Origin: Pseudomonas brassicacearum
Lineage (GTDB): Bacteria; Pseudomonadota; Gammaproteobacteria; Pseudomonadales; Pseudomonadaceae
Assembly (NCBI RefSeq): GCF_003732225.1
Contig: NZ_MOBJ01000034.1
Location: 496,001 to 560,000, forward strand
Length of the DNA stretch: 64,000 nt
Direction of reading: 5' to 3'
Of the stretch, positions 8,423 through 17,629 are shown piece after piece (position 1 is the first letter of the stretch; every line of letters begins with the position of its first letter). The position numbers were made by a program, and so were the translations under genes. Below the pieces are notes generated by a model that was given only the letters and a program-made list of their open reading frames with translations, made no database searches and was not told the DNA's origin.

Positions 8423-9533
8423 GGGTCACCTCCAGCGCACTGCGGCGACTCGCCATTTTCAATTGCAACGGTTCCCAGTAGAGCAGTCCCAGGCCAATGA
8501 CCAGGAATATCGCGTGAACCCACCACAAGCCCAGTGCCTGCGGGATGTTGCCTTTCTCCAGAGCGCCGCGTGCGGAAATCAGGATCGTCAGATAAGCCAT
8601 ATAAAGAAGAATTGCCGGCAGCAACTTGAGGAAGCGTCCCTGGCGCGGATTGACCCGCGCCAGCGGCACGGCCATCAGGGTCACGATAAACACCAGCAAT
8701 GGCAGCGACAGACGCCACTCGAGCTCGGCGCGCGCACGAATATCCGGATTGCCCAACAGGGTACTGGTCGGCATCGCATCGCGGTCGGTCACTTCGTCAC
8801 TGACGTCCGGCTTGGGCAGCAACACACCGTAGGTGTCGTACTTGATGGCACGGTAATCAGCCAGCCCCGGATTACCGTCGTAACGGTAGCCATTATCGAG
8901 AATCAGGTAACGGTTGCCGTCCTCCTTGATTTCCTGACGGCCCTTTTCGGCCACCAGCACGGAAATGCCGCGATCCTTCTGGTCGGCGGAAAGGCGCTTT
9001 TCCGAAATGAATACGCCGCCCAGGTTGATCCGGTCATCAGACAGCTGCTCGGTGTACGTCACCCGAGAACCGTCGCGCAACGCTTGAAAACGGCCCGGCA
9101 CCAGCGTGTCGAACTCGGTCATCGCGTCCTGCTTGTTCAGCAGCAACTGGAACTGATTGGCGCCTTGCGGTGCCAGGCTCAGGCTCAACCAGGCCACGAT
9201 CACGGCAACCAGCGCTGCCGGAAACAGGGTCATGCCCAGCAGACGCTGCTGGCTCATGCCGGTCGCCGCGAGCACGGTCATTTCGCTTTCCAGGTACAAG
9301 CGACCGTAGGCCAGCAGGATCCCGAGAAACAGCCCCAAAGGCAGAATCAGTTGCAGGAAACCCGGCAGACGAAAGCCCATGATCAGGAACAGCGAGCCTG
9401 GGTCCAGGGCGCCCGAGGCGGCCTGAGCCAGGAACTTGATGAAGCGCCCACTCATGATGATGACCAGCAGCACGGCGCTGACGGCGCTCAAGGTCAACAG
9501 GACTTCGCGGGATAGATAACGGAAGACGATCAA
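8415..9533 (-). CDS. lptF: LPS export permease LptF
   Basis: Partner of LptG in the lipopolysaccharide transporter. The segment IVFRYLSREVLLTLSAVSAV opens the first membrane helix, and LLAYGRLYLESEMTVLAATG is the conserved cytoplasmic coupling region. A GTG at 9542 lies in frame, but the GGAG motif is too close to it; the same motif stands seven bases before a TTG at 9533, which gives the usual 372 residues and is chosen here. The gene is divergent from pepA across a 319-base region. Confidence 0.93.
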   Translation of the reverse strand: MIVFRYLSREVLLTLSAVSAVLLVIIMSGRFIKFLAQAASGALDPGSLFLIMGFRLPGFLQLILPLGLFLGILLAYGRLYLESEMTVLAATGMSQQRLLGMTLFPAALVAVIVAWLSLSLAPQGANQFQLLLNKQDAMTEFDTLVPGRFQALRDGSRVTYTEQLSDDRINLGGVFISEKRLSADQKDRGISVLVAEKGRQEIKEDGNRYLILDNGYRYDGNPGLADYRAIKYDTYGVLLPKPDVSDEVTDRDAMPTSTLLGNPDIRARAELEWRLSLPLLVFIVTLMAVPLARVNPRQGRFLKLLPAILLYMAYLTILISARGALEKGNIPQALGLWWVHAIFLVIGLGLLYWEPLQLKMASRRSALEVTRG

Positions 9534-9852
9534 ACCAGACACTCCAGGGTTGTCAGGCTAAGGCGGCCAAACAAGCAAACGTATCGGGCGGCCCGCAGGG
9601 CTGAGCCGCCAAAAAAGATGGCGCATTATCCTGTGATTGACCGCGCCTGTCACTGCGCATGCTCAAGCAGGTGCGTAATGGCGCAAAGATCACCCGCACA
9701 AGGGTTGTCAGGCGCAGTAAGCGAGGTTCAAACTGCGGCCTTTGTCGCTGGCCTCTGTCAGCGTCTTTCTTCAGCCTTTCTATAGTAGAAAGGCAAACGT
9801 GCGCGCACTGCGTGACGCGCTGCACTTTGACCATTTATTCAGGGACCCGGAC
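9534..9852. promoter_or_regulatory. lptF/pepA divergent control region with a perfect 21-base palindrome
   Basis: No gene is seen in this stretch. A perfect inverted repeat lies at 9774-9794: GCCTTTCTA, centre TAG, TAGAAAGGC. Its centre contains TATAGT, a good match to a sigma-70 -10 box reading towards pepA, and it stands about 58 bases before the pepA ATG. A regulator binding here would block or reshape the pepA promoter. An AGGGA motif precedes the pepA ATG. Confidence 0.5.
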
Positions 9853-11343
9853 ATGGAACTGGTTGTAAAAAGCGTTAGCCCAGAAACGTTGAAAACCGCC
9901 ACCCTGGTGGTCGCCGTCGGCGAAGGCCGCACACTCGGCAACGTCGCCAAACAAATCGACGAGCTCAGCGGCGGCGCGATCAGCGCCGTCCTCAAGCGTG
10001 GCGACCTGGCCGGCAAGGTGGGTCAGAGCCTGTTGCTGCACAGCCTGCCAAACCTCAAAGCCGAACGCGTGCTGCTGGTTGGCGTGGGTAAAGATGCCGA
10101 GCTGGGCGACCGCCCGTTCCGCAAAATAATCGCCGGCGCACTGAACACCCTCAAAGGCCTGGGTGGCACCGACGCTGCGCTGGCGCTGGACGAAATCGTG
10201 GTCAAAGGCCGTGACAGCTACGGCAAAACCCGTCTGCTGGCCGAAACCCTGGTTGACGGCGAATACACCTTCGAGCAGTTCAAGAGCCAGAAGTCCGACC
10301 CGCGCGCCCTGAAGAAAATCACCCTGCTGACCATCAAGGCCGCCCAGGCTGAAGTCGAACGCGCCGTGACCCACGCCACCGCGATCGCCAACGGCATGTC
10401 TTTCACCCGCGACCTGGGCAACCTGCCACCGAACATCTGCCACCCGATTTTCCTCGCCGAGCAGGCGAAGAACCTGGGCAAGGAGTTCAAGGGCCTGAAA
10501 GTCGAAATCCTTGATGAGAAACAAATCAAGGAACTGGGCATGGGTTCGTTCTACGCCGTTGGCCAGGGCAGCGCCCAGCCACCGCGCCTGATCGTCATGC
10601 AATACAACGGCGGCAAGAAATCCGAGAAGCCGTATGCACTGGTCGGCAAGGGCATCACCTTTGACACCGGCGGCATCAGCCTCAAGCCGGGCGCCGGCAT
10701 GGACGAGATGAAGTACGACATGGGCGGCGCAGCCAGCGTATTCGGTACCTTGCGTGCCGTGCTCGAACTGAAACTGCCGATCAACCTGGTGTGCATCCTC
10801 GCCTGTGCCGAGAACATGCCGAGCGGCAAGGCTTCGCGCCCTGGCGATATCGTCACCACCCTGAGCGGCCAGACCGTGGAAATCCTCAACACTGACGCCG
10901 AAGGCCGTCTGGTGCTGTGCGACGCCCTGACCTACTCCGAACGCTTCAAGCCACAAGCGGTGATCGACATCGCCACCCTGACCGGCGCCTGCGTCGTCGC
11001 CCTCGGCTCCCACACCTCGGGTCTGCTGGGCAACAACGACGAGCTGATCGGCCAGCTGCTGAGCGCAGGCCAACAGGCTGACGACCGCGCCTGGCAACTG
11101 CCGCTGTTCGATGAATATCAAGAACAGCTGGACAGCCCGTTCGCCGACATCGCCAACATTGGCGGCCCGAAAGCCGGCACCATCACCGCGGCCTGCTTCC
11201 TGTCGCGCTTCACCAAGAACCTGAATTGGGCGCACCTGGACATCGCCGGTACGGCCTGGACCAGCGGCGGCAAGGACAAGGGCGCCACTGGCCGTCCGGT
11301 TCCACTGCTGACCCAATACCTGCTGGACCGCGCCAAAGCCTGA
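9853..11343 (+). CDS. pepA: Leucyl aminopeptidase (PepA/PhpA)
   Basis: PepA is a hexameric M17 metallopeptidase that removes N-terminal residues in the cytoplasm. The C-terminal domain has GKGITFDTGGISLKPG, GGAASVFG, the signature NTDAEGRLVL and the final GPKAGTITAACF. The frame is open upstream, but MELVVKSVSPETL at 9853 after an AGGGA motif gives the normal 496 residues. In P. aeruginosa the homologue PhpA influences algD transcription, and in E. coli PepA binds DNA, so a regulatory role beside the alginate genes of this window is possible. holC follows after 60 bases. Confidence 0.97.
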   Translation: MELVVKSVSPETLKTATLVVAVGEGRTLGNVAKQIDELSGGAISAVLKRGDLAGKVGQSLLLHSLPNLKAERVLLVGVGKDAELGDRPFRKIIAGALNTLKGLGGTDAALALDEIVVKGRDSYGKTRLLAETLVDGEYTFEQFKSQKSDPRALKKITLLTIKAAQAEVERAVTHATAIANGMSFTRDLGNLPPNICHPIFLAEQAKNLGKEFKGLKVEILDEKQIKELGMGSFYAVGQGSAQPPRLIVMQYNGGKKSEKPYALVGKGITFDTGGISLKPGAGMDEMKYDMGGAASVFGTLRAVLELKLPINLVCILACAENMPSGKASRPGDIVTTLSGQTVEILNTDAEGRLVLCDALTYSERFKPQAVIDIATLTGACVVALGSHTSGLLGNNDELIGQLLSAGQQADDRAWQLPLFDEYQEQLDSPFADIANIGGPKAGTITAACFLSRFTKNLNWAHLDIAGTAWTSGGKDKGATGRPVPLLTQYLLDRAKA

Positions 11344-11403
11344 AACTGAAACCCCTGCGCGGCGGCGTCCATGGATGACGCCGCGCAGGCGTCAGGGACC
11401 GCA

Positions 11404-11832
11404 ATGACCAAAGTCGATTTCTATATCCTGCCCAGCGCCGATCCCTCAGCGCGGCTGGATTTTGCCTGCAAGCTCACCGAAAAAGCCTGGCGCATGGGCC
11501 ACCGTATCTACCTGCATTGCAGCGATGCCGCCCAGCGTGACGATCTCGATGCGCGCCTGTGGGCGTTCAAAGGTGAAAGCTTCGTGCCTCACGGCCCCGC
11601 CGAAAGCGAACCGGACGGTTTGATTGTGCTCGGCCTGGGAGACGATCCAGGACAACACCAGGACTTGCTGGTCAATCTTGACCTCAAAGTCCCGTCTTTT
11701 GCCCAGCGCTTTGCCCGTGTGGCCGAAGTGGTGGTTGAAGACCCGGCTATTCGTCAGGCCGCGCGGGAGAGTTTCCGTTTCTACCGCGAACAGGGCTATC
11801 CTCTGCAAGATCACCGTTTACAGCGACTCTGA
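11404..11832 (+). CDS. holC: DNA polymerase III subunit chi
   Basis: HolC is part of the clamp-loader complex and links the replicase to SSB. The 142-residue protein has the family opening VDFYILPSADPSARLDFACK, the segment GHRIYLHC, and a C-terminal FRFYREQGYPLQDHRLQRL. The ATG at 11404 is preceded only by the pepA-holC gap of 60 bases. A second small gene follows four bases after its stop, and valS comes next, the usual Pseudomonas order pepA-holC-hypothetical-valS. Confidence 0.94.
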   Translation: MTKVDFYILPSADPSARLDFACKLTEKAWRMGHRIYLHCSDAAQRDDLDARLWAFKGESFVPHGPAESEPDGLIVLGLGDDPGQHQDLLVNLDLKVPSFAQRFARVAEVVVEDPAIRQAARESFRFYREQGYPLQDHRLQRL

Positions 11833-11836
11833 GCAC

Positions 11837-12247
11837 ATGATGGACACGTCAAACCCGCTGCAAAAGTCCGCACACCTGCTGGACGACCTCGAGTCGATCC
11901 GCCAGTTGCTCGGCGATGACAACCTGCAACCACCGCTGCTGACCGACACTGTCGAGCCGGCGAGTGATGAAGGTCAAATTCCGTTGCTGTTCGATCAGGT
12001 CGGCGGCAAACCGCGGGCTGAAAGCATCGAACCACCGGCTCCCGCGCCTGTCGCGGCTCCGGCCGCAGCTCCGGCATCATCCGTCCAGCAAGGCGCCGAC
12101 GTCATGCTGCACCTGAACGACGAACTGCGCGCCGCCGCGCAATTGATCCTGCAAGACGTGATCGACGACTTCGCCCCGCACATCGAAACCGAAATCAAGC
12201 GCCGCCTGGATGCGCGGATGGAGCGGCTCCTCAGCCAGTACGAATAA
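11837..12247 (+). CDS. Conserved hypothetical protein between holC and valS
   Basis: This 136-residue protein has no recognised enzymatic motif. It starts with an acidic alpha-helical stretch (HLLDDLESIRQLLGDDN), passes through a long proline- and alanine-rich linker (about residues 60-80), and ends with a predicted helix (ELRAAAQLILQDVIDDFAPH) rich in charged residues. Two ATG codons stand next to each other at 11837 and 11840. The four-base gap after holC indicates co-translation. The linker-plus-helix layout would suit an adaptor for the replication proteins, but that is only a guess from position. Confidence 0.8.
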   Translation: MMDTSNPLQKSAHLLDDLESIRQLLGDDNLQPPLLTDTVEPASDEGQIPLLFDQVGGKPRAESIEPPAPAPVAAPAAAPASSVQQGADVMLHLNDELRAAAQLILQDVIDDFAPHIETEIKRRLDARMERLLSQYE

Positions 12248-12254
12248 CCCCCCC

Positions 12255-12341
12255 TGTGGGAGCGAGCTTGCTCGCGATGCAGGCGCCGCGGTGTGTCAGG
12301 CAAACCGAGGTGATGCTATCGCGAGCAAGCTCGCTCCCACA
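12255..12341. repeat. REP doublet, family 1, upstream of valS
   Basis: Inverted REP copies lie at 12255-12278 and 12318-12341 with a 39-base spacer, 117 bases before the valS ATG. It separates the holC transcript from valS, whose own promoter must lie between the doublet and 12458. Confidence 0.92.
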
Positions 12342-12457
12342 TTTGATCCGCGTTGTGATTGATGACGTACCCGGTCTGCACCTGCTCGCCCTTCGCCCCA
12401 TGCCCCGCTATACTTGCCGGCTTTTCCTGAATAAATGCCAATAGGGTCCCGCCGCGC

Positions 12458-15304
12458 ATGGATAAGACCTACCAGCCGCACGCCATTGAAACTTCCTGGT
12501 ACAACACCTGGGAGTCCGAGAATTATTTCGCCCCGCAAGGTGCGGGTGACTCCTACACCATCATGATCCCGCCGCCGAACGTCACTGGCAGCCTGCACAT
12601 GGGCCATGGCTTCAACAACGCGATCATGGACGCGCTGATCCGTTTCCGCCGCATGCAGGGTCGCAACACCCTGTGGCAGCCGGGCACCGACCACGCCGGT
12701 ATCGCCACGCAAATGCTGGTGGAGCGTCAGCTCGAAGCCAAGGGCCAGAATCGCCACGATCTGGGCCGCGAAAAATTCCTCGAGAAAGTCTGGGAGTGGA
12801 AGGATGAGTCCGGCGGCAACATCAGCCGTCAGATCCGCCGCCTCGGCTCGTCCGTCGACTGGAGCCGCGAGCGCTTCACCATGGACGACGGCCTCTCGGA
12901 AGCGGTCAAGGAAGCCTTCGTACGCCTGCACGAAGACGGCCTGATCTACCGCGGCAAGCGTCTGGTCAACTGGGACACCAAGCTGCACACGGCGATTTCC
13001 GATCTCGAAGTGGAAAACCACGACGAGAAAGGCTTCCTGTGGAACCTGAAGTACCCGCTGGCTGATGGTGCCAAGACCGCTGAAGGTAACGATTACCTGA
13101 TCGTCGCAACCACTCGTCCGGAAACCATGCTCGGCGACGCTGCCGTGGCCGTTAACCCGAACGATGAACGCTACAAGGCCCTGATCGGCAAATTTGTCGA
13201 GCTGCCACTGGTTGGTCGCCGCATTCCGATCATCGCTGATGATTACTGCGACCCAGAATTCGGCACCGGCTGCGTGAAAATCACCCCGGCGCACGATTTC
13301 AACGACTATGAAGTCGGCAAGCGCCACAACCTGCCGCTGCTGAACATCTTCGACAAGAACGCCGAGGTGCTGCCAGCAGCCCAGGTCTTCAACCTCGATG
13401 GCAGCGTCAACGAAGAGATCGACGGCACATTGCCCGCCGAATACGCCGGCCTCAACCGCTTCCAGGCCCGTAAGGAAATCGTTGCCGCGTTCGAAGCGGC
13501 CGGCCTGTTGGTCAGCGTCGACGATCACGCCCTGAAAGTACCGAAAGGCGATCGCTCCGGCACCATCATCGAGCCGTGGCTGACCGACCAGTGGTACGTT
13601 TCGACCAAACCGCTGGCCGAGCCTGCGATTGCTGCCGTTGAAGACGGCCGTATCGCCTTCGTGCCTAAACAGTACGAAAACATGTACTTCTCGTGGATGC
13701 GCGACATCCAGGACTGGTGCATCAGCCGTCAGCTGTGGTGGGGCCACCGGATTCCGGCCTGGTATGACGAGTCGGGCAAGGTCTACGTCGGTCGCGACGA
13801 AGCCGAAGTGCGTGCCAAGCACAACCTCGGCCCCGACGTTGCGCTGCAACAGGACAACGACGTTCTCGACACCTGGTTCAGCTCGGGTCTGTGGACCTTC
13901 TCCACCCTCGGCTGGCCGCAGCAGACTGAATTCCTGAAGAAATTCCACTCCACCGACGTGCTGGTGACCGGCTTCGACATCATTTTCTTCTGGGTTGCCC
14001 GGATGATCATGCTCACCATGCACTTGGTGAAAAACGAAGACGGCACGCCGCAGGTTCCGTTCAAGACCGTATATGTGCACGGCCTGGTGCGTGATGGCCT
14101 CGGCCAGAAGATGTCCAAGTCCAAGGGCAACGTCCTGGACCCGCTGGACATTATCGACGGTATCGAACTCGAAGCGCTGGTGGAAAAACGCACCTCGGGC
14201 ATGATGCAGCCGAAACTGGCGAAGAAGATCGAGAAGCAGACCCGCGACGAGTTCGCCGACGGTATCGCCAGCTACGGCACCGACGCCCTGCGCTTCACCT
14301 TCTGCTCGCTGGCTTCGACCGGTCGTGACATCAAGTTCGACATGGGCCGCGTTGAAGGCTATCGCAACTTCTGCAACAAGATCTGGAACGCCGCACGCTA
14401 CGTGCTGGACAAGGGCGAAGACTGCGGCCAGAACGGCGAAGCCTACGAGCTGTCGCTGGCGGATCGCTGGATCATTTCGCAGCTGCAACGCACCGAAGCC
14501 GAAGTGACCCGTCAACTCGACCAGTTCCGTTTCGACCTGGCCGCGCAAGCCTTGTACGAGTTCATCTGGAACCAGTATTGCGACTGGTACCTGGAACTCT
14601 CCAAGCCTGTGCTGTGGGACGAAAATTCGCCGATCGAGCGTCAACGCGGCACCCGTCGCACGCTGGTTCGCGTACTGGAAGTCGCCTTGCGTCTGGCGCA
14701 CCCGTTCATGCCGTTCATCACCGAAGAAATCTGGCAGCGCATTGCGCCGCTGGCCGGTATCGAAGGCAAGACGATCATGCTGCAACCTTGGCCAGTGGCC
14801 AATGAAGCACGCATCGACCAGGCCGCCGAAGACGACATCGAATGGCTCAAGGGCCTGATGCTCGGCACGCGTAACATTCGTGGCGAGATGAACATCGGCC
14901 CGGGCAAGCCACTGCCGCTGTTCCTGAAGAACGTCAGCGCCGAAGATCAGCGTCGCCTCACCGAGAACGAAGTCCTGCTGAAGAAGCTGGCCAAGCTCGA
15001 GTCGATCACCGTATTGGCCGCAGGCGAAGAAGCACCACTGTCCGCCACCGCTTTGGTGGGCGAGATGGAAGTGCTGGTGCCGATGGCCGGTCTGATCGAC
15101 AAAGATGCCGAACTGGCGCGCCTGGACAAGGAAATCCAGCGTCTGCAAGGTGAAGTGCAGCGTGTCGGCGGCAAGCTGTCCAACGCCGGCTTCGTTGACA
15201 AGGCTCCGGCGGAAGTCATCGAGAAAGAACGCGCCAAACTGGCCGAGGCTGAACAGGCCCTGGGCAAACTTGCGGAACAACACGCGAGAATTTCCAGCCT
15301 GTAA
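12458..15304 (+). CDS. valS: Valyl-tRNA synthetase
   Basis: Class I aminoacyl-tRNA synthetase that charges tRNA-Val. The 948-residue length is normal. Domains in order: Rossmann fold with the HIGH-type motif PPNVTGSLHMGHG; an editing (CP1) domain with TTRPETMLGDAAVAVNP and HDFNDYEVG; the motif QKMSKSKGNVLDP; an anticodon-binding helical domain; and a C-terminal coiled coil (LDKEIQRLQGEVQRVGGKL). The minus strand also stays open for nearly the whole gene, which is a by-product of GC-rich codon use. Confidence 0.98.
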   Translation: MDKTYQPHAIETSWYNTWESENYFAPQGAGDSYTIMIPPPNVTGSLHMGHGFNNAIMDALIRFRRMQGRNTLWQPGTDHAGIATQMLVERQLEAKGQNRHDLGREKFLEKVWEWKDESGGNISRQIRRLGSSVDWSRERFTMDDGLSEAVKEAFVRLHEDGLIYRGKRLVNWDTKLHTAISDLEVENHDEKGFLWNLKYPLADGAKTAEGNDYLIVATTRPETMLGDAAVAVNPNDERYKALIGKFVELPLVGRRIPIIADDYCDPEFGTGCVKITPAHDFNDYEVGKRHNLPLLNIFDKNAEVLPAAQVFNLDGSVNEEIDGTLPAEYAGLNRFQARKEIVAAFEAAGLLVSVDDHALKVPKGDRSGTIIEPWLTDQWYVSTKPLAEPAIAAVEDGRIAFVPKQYENMYFSWMRDIQDWCISRQLWWGHRIPAWYDESGKVYVGRDEAEVRAKHNLGPDVALQQDNDVLDTWFSSGLWTFSTLGWPQQTEFLKKFHSTDVLVTGFDIIFFWVARMIMLTMHLVKNEDGTPQVPFKTVYVHGLVRDGLGQKMSKSKGNVLDPLDIIDGIELEALVEKRTSGMMQPKLAKKIEKQTRDEFADGIASYGTDALRFTFCSLASTGRDIKFDMGRVEGYRNFCNKIWNAARYVLDKGEDCGQNGEAYELSLADRWIISQLQRTEAEVTRQLDQFRFDLAAQALYEFIWNQYCDWYLELSKPVLWDENSPIERQRGTRRTLVRVLEVALRLAHPFMPFITEEIWQRIAPLAGIEGKTIMLQPWPVANEARIDQAAEDDIEWLKGLMLGTRNIRGEMNIGPGKPLPLFLKNVSAEDQRRLTENEVLLKKLAKLESITVLAAGEEAPLSATALVGEMEVLVPMAGLIDKDAELARLDKEIQRLQGEVQRVGGKLSNAGFVDKAPAEVIEKERAKLAEAEQALGKLAEQHARISSL

Positions 15305-15333
15305 TAAACCTCTTGCAACTTAGCCAACACTTG

Positions 15334-15363
15334 AAAACGCCCCGAACTCCGGGGCGTTTTTAT
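15334..15363 (+). terminator. Rho-independent terminator after valS
   Basis: A hairpin with AACGCCCCG and CGGGGCGTT arms is followed by TTTTTATT, 30 bases after the valS stop. Confidence 0.88.
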
Positions 15364-15470
15364 TAGTTATTTACTTAATATTTAAAATCACCCATCACCT
15401 TTAAAAAACCGATAACCTGCAAGTCGACAACAACCACCCACCCTGATTAATACTGAAAAGGATATTCAGC

Positions 15471-15947
15471 ATGAACACTAATCGACAAAAATCTTTTCTT
15501 GCAACTTTGAGAGTCGGCAACAATCCCGTCCGGCTGACCACAAGATATGCCGGTGAGCCCATAGTGCTGGCGATAACCTATACCGGCATTGCAGACACCT
15601 TTTACTTCCGCTGCACGGACGATCAGTACACCCTTTATGTCCGTTCGGAAGGTGAGCATTTCGGCAAGGTTATCGATCTGCAAGGCATTGTCTTTACCGG
15701 CAGCAGCACGCAGAGCCACGTCAACTTCAACATGCTCGATATTAACGGCAAAACCATCACACTCAATGACATCAATGGCGACACTCAAGTTATTCAATTA
15801 TCCACACAAGGAAAAATTCTACGCTCTGAATTTGGCTGGGCTGACTTTCCGGTACGCTTCGAGCTGGGCGGACAAGTAGCGCTGAAACTTACTTTGAATA
15901 TACTGGAACGCAACACGCCATATTTGAGTCATCCAGACGAAGTTTGA
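15471..15947 (+). CDS. Hypothetical beta-rich protein, AT-rich orphan gene
   Basis: The 158-residue product was not recognised. It has no signal peptide, no membrane segment and no cysteine cluster (one Cys). Alternating hydrophobic residues over most of the length (for example TDDQYTLYVRSEGEHF and SHVNFNMLDINGKTITLND) suggest a beta-sandwich. A good ribosome binding site (AAAAGGATATTC) precedes the ATG. The gene and its surroundings (15360-16010) are clearly richer in A and T than the flanking core genes and it stands alone between valS and rlmF, so it may have been acquired. Function unknown. Confidence 0.75.
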   Translation: MNTNRQKSFLATLRVGNNPVRLTTRYAGEPIVLAITYTGIADTFYFRCTDDQYTLYVRSEGEHFGKVIDLQGIVFTGSSTQSHVNFNMLDINGKTITLNDINGDTQVIQLSTQGKILRSEFGWADFPVRFELGGQVALKLTLNILERNTPYLSHPDEV

Positions 15948-16140
15948 TTGACCCACAGACTTTATCAATCGGTTATAAACAAACAGCAAACAAAACACTT
16001 CATCAGACCTGATTCACTCTGAAGAATCGGCGCGGTCGGCGGGTTCACTCCTCATACGGGAAAACTCGATCAACCGCGCTACCGGCTTTTATGTGGGACA
16101 ATAGCCGCCACTTTCAGCCATACCCGAATCGATCACACCC

Positions 16141-17163
16141 ATGAACGCCCCCCGCACCCCCAAACCTGCGCGCAAGAAGCCTGATGTCGCGCCCCCGGCC
16201 AAAGCCGTCGAGCCGCGTGAGAAGGCCAGCCTGCACCCGCGCAACCGCCATCAGGGTCGTTACGACTTCCCGGCGCTGATCAAGACCACGCCTGAACTGG
16301 CGAAGTTCGTGATCATCAATCCGTACGGCAAGGAAAGCATCGACTTCGCCAGCCCCGACGCGGTGCGGGTGTTCAACCGCGCGCTGCTCAAGTCGTTCTA
16401 CGGCATTGCCCATTGGGATATCCCGGCCGATTACCTGTGCCCACCGGTGCCGGGGCGCGCCGACTACGTGCACTTCCTGGCCGACCTGCTGGCCAGCGTC
16501 AACGACGGCGAAATCCCACGCGGGGCGCCAGTCAAGGTGCTCGATATCGGCATGGGCGCCAACTGCGTCTATCCGTTGATCGGCTACAGCGACTACCGCT
16601 GGCACTTCCTCGGCTCGGAAATCGACCCGACAGCAGTGGCCGCCGCCAAAGCCATCGTGCAGTCCAACGGGTTGAACAAAGCCATTCAGTTGCGCCAGCA
16701 AAGCAATCCCAAGCACATTCTGCTGGGCCTGCTCGAACCCGGCGAACGCTTTGACCTGACCATGTGCAATCCGCCGTTCCACGCCTCGATGGACGAAGCT
16801 ACCAAGGGCAGCGAACGTAAATGGCGTGCACTGGGCCGCGCCGACCCAAAACGCAAACTGCCGGTGCTGAACTTCGGCGGTCAATCGGCCGAACTGTGGT
16901 GTGAAGGTGGCGAAGCACGGTTTGTGACGCAACTGATCGCCGAGAGCGCGCATTTTCAACACAAAGTGCTTTGGTTCAGCACCCTGGTCTCGAAAGCCTC
17001 AAACTTGCCTGCCATCCAGACGGCACTGAAAAAGGCCGGCGTACTGGAAAGCCAGGTTGTGGAAATGTCTCAGGGGCAGAAGCAAAGCCGCTTCGTCGCC
17101 TGGACCTTCCAGACCAAATCCGAGCAGCAGGTCTGGCGCGAACGCTGGGTTCGCAAAAGCTGA
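16141..17163 (+). CDS. rlmF: 23S rRNA (adenine(1618)-N6)-methyltransferase
   Basis: RlmF methylates A1618 of 23S rRNA using S-adenosylmethionine. The 340-residue protein begins with a basic, proline-rich tail (first ~35 residues), then LHPRNRHQGRYDFPALI, the SAM-binding motif VLDIGMGANCVYPLIG, and the catalytic NPPF motif in LTMCNPPFHAS, typical of N6-adenine methyltransferases. It is a single-gene unit closed by a REP doublet six bases after its stop. Confidence 0.94.
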   Translation: MNAPRTPKPARKKPDVAPPAKAVEPREKASLHPRNRHQGRYDFPALIKTTPELAKFVIINPYGKESIDFASPDAVRVFNRALLKSFYGIAHWDIPADYLCPPVPGRADYVHFLADLLASVNDGEIPRGAPVKVLDIGMGANCVYPLIGYSDYRWHFLGSEIDPTAVAAAKAIVQSNGLNKAIQLRQQSNPKHILLGLLEPGERFDLTMCNPPFHASMDEATKGSERKWRALGRADPKRKLPVLNFGGQSAELWCEGGEARFVTQLIAESAHFQHKVLWFSTLVSKASNLPAIQTALKKAGVLESQVVEMSQGQKQSRFVAWTFQTKSEQQVWRERWVRKS

Positions 17164-17168
17164 GCAAC

Positions 17169-17257
17169 TGTGGGAGCGAGCCTGCTCGCGATGGCGGTAG
17201 CACATCCAACATCAAAGTGACTGAAGCACCGCTATCGCGAGCAGGCTCGCTCCCACA
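17169..17257. repeat. REP doublet, family 1 variant with a compensated base pair
   Basis: Copies at 17169-17192 and 17234-17257 differ from all other family 1 copies here by one base in each arm: GAGCCTGC instead of GAGCTTGC on one side, and GCAGGCTC on the other. Both arms changed together, so the hairpin pairing is kept. Confidence 0.92.
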
Positions 17258-17295
17258 TTGGTTTCGAGGTGTTTGAGGGGCTGAATGGCGGACAC

Positions 17296-17338
17296 AAAAA
17301 AACCGTGCCCGGGTTGTCCCGGCGCACGGTTTTTTTTT
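17296..17338. terminator. Bidirectional terminator between rlmF and the HU gene
   Basis: A CCGTGC...GCACGG stem (17303-17329) is flanked by seven A on the left and nine T on the right, so it can stop both the leftward HU transcript and any rightward read-through from rlmF. Confidence 0.88.
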
Positions 17339-17347
17339 ACTGCGGTC

Positions 17348-17629
17348 TTACTTGTTAACAGCGTCAGTCAGGCCTTTAGCCACGACCAGCTTGATAACTT
17401 TCTTGGCAGCGATTTCGATGGCGGCGCCAGTCGAAGGGTTGCGGCCGGTACGGGCAGGACGCTCGGTCACTTTCAGCTTACCGATACCTGGCAGAGTGAT
17501 TTCGCCGCCGTTTTCCAGTTGATCAGCAACGATTTGGCCCAGTTGGTCCAGAGCGTTACGCGCGGTGGTTTTTGGCGCGTCGATAGCTTCAGCGATATCG
17601 GCGATCAGTTGGTCTTTAGTAAGAGCCAT
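17348..17629 (-). CDS. hupN: HU-family DNA-binding protein (HupN type)
   Basis: Small histone-like protein that bends and compacts DNA. The 93 residues begin MALTKDQLIADIAEAIDAP and contain the family DNA-binding arm signature LPGIGKLKVTERPARTGRNP. The start follows an AAGGAA ribosome binding site. The sequence resembles the third Pseudomonas HU paralogue, HupN, more than HupA or HupB as remembered, so the symbol is less certain than the family. HU and IHF proteins influence algD expression in P. aeruginosa, but nothing here links this gene directly to it. Confidence 0.92.
   Translation of the reverse strand: MALTKDQLIADIAEAIDAPKTTARNALDQLGQIVADQLENGGEITLPGIGKLKVTERPARTGRNPSTGAAIEIAAKKVIKLVVAKGLTDAVNK

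Noticed and set aside
12296..15283. A 995-codon open frame on the strand opposite valS
   Set aside because: It is a mirror of valS codon use in a GC-rich genome; no start signal, no known domain and repetitive composition. The same holds for long frames opposite pepA (9835-11316), aap genes and algX (56768-58531).
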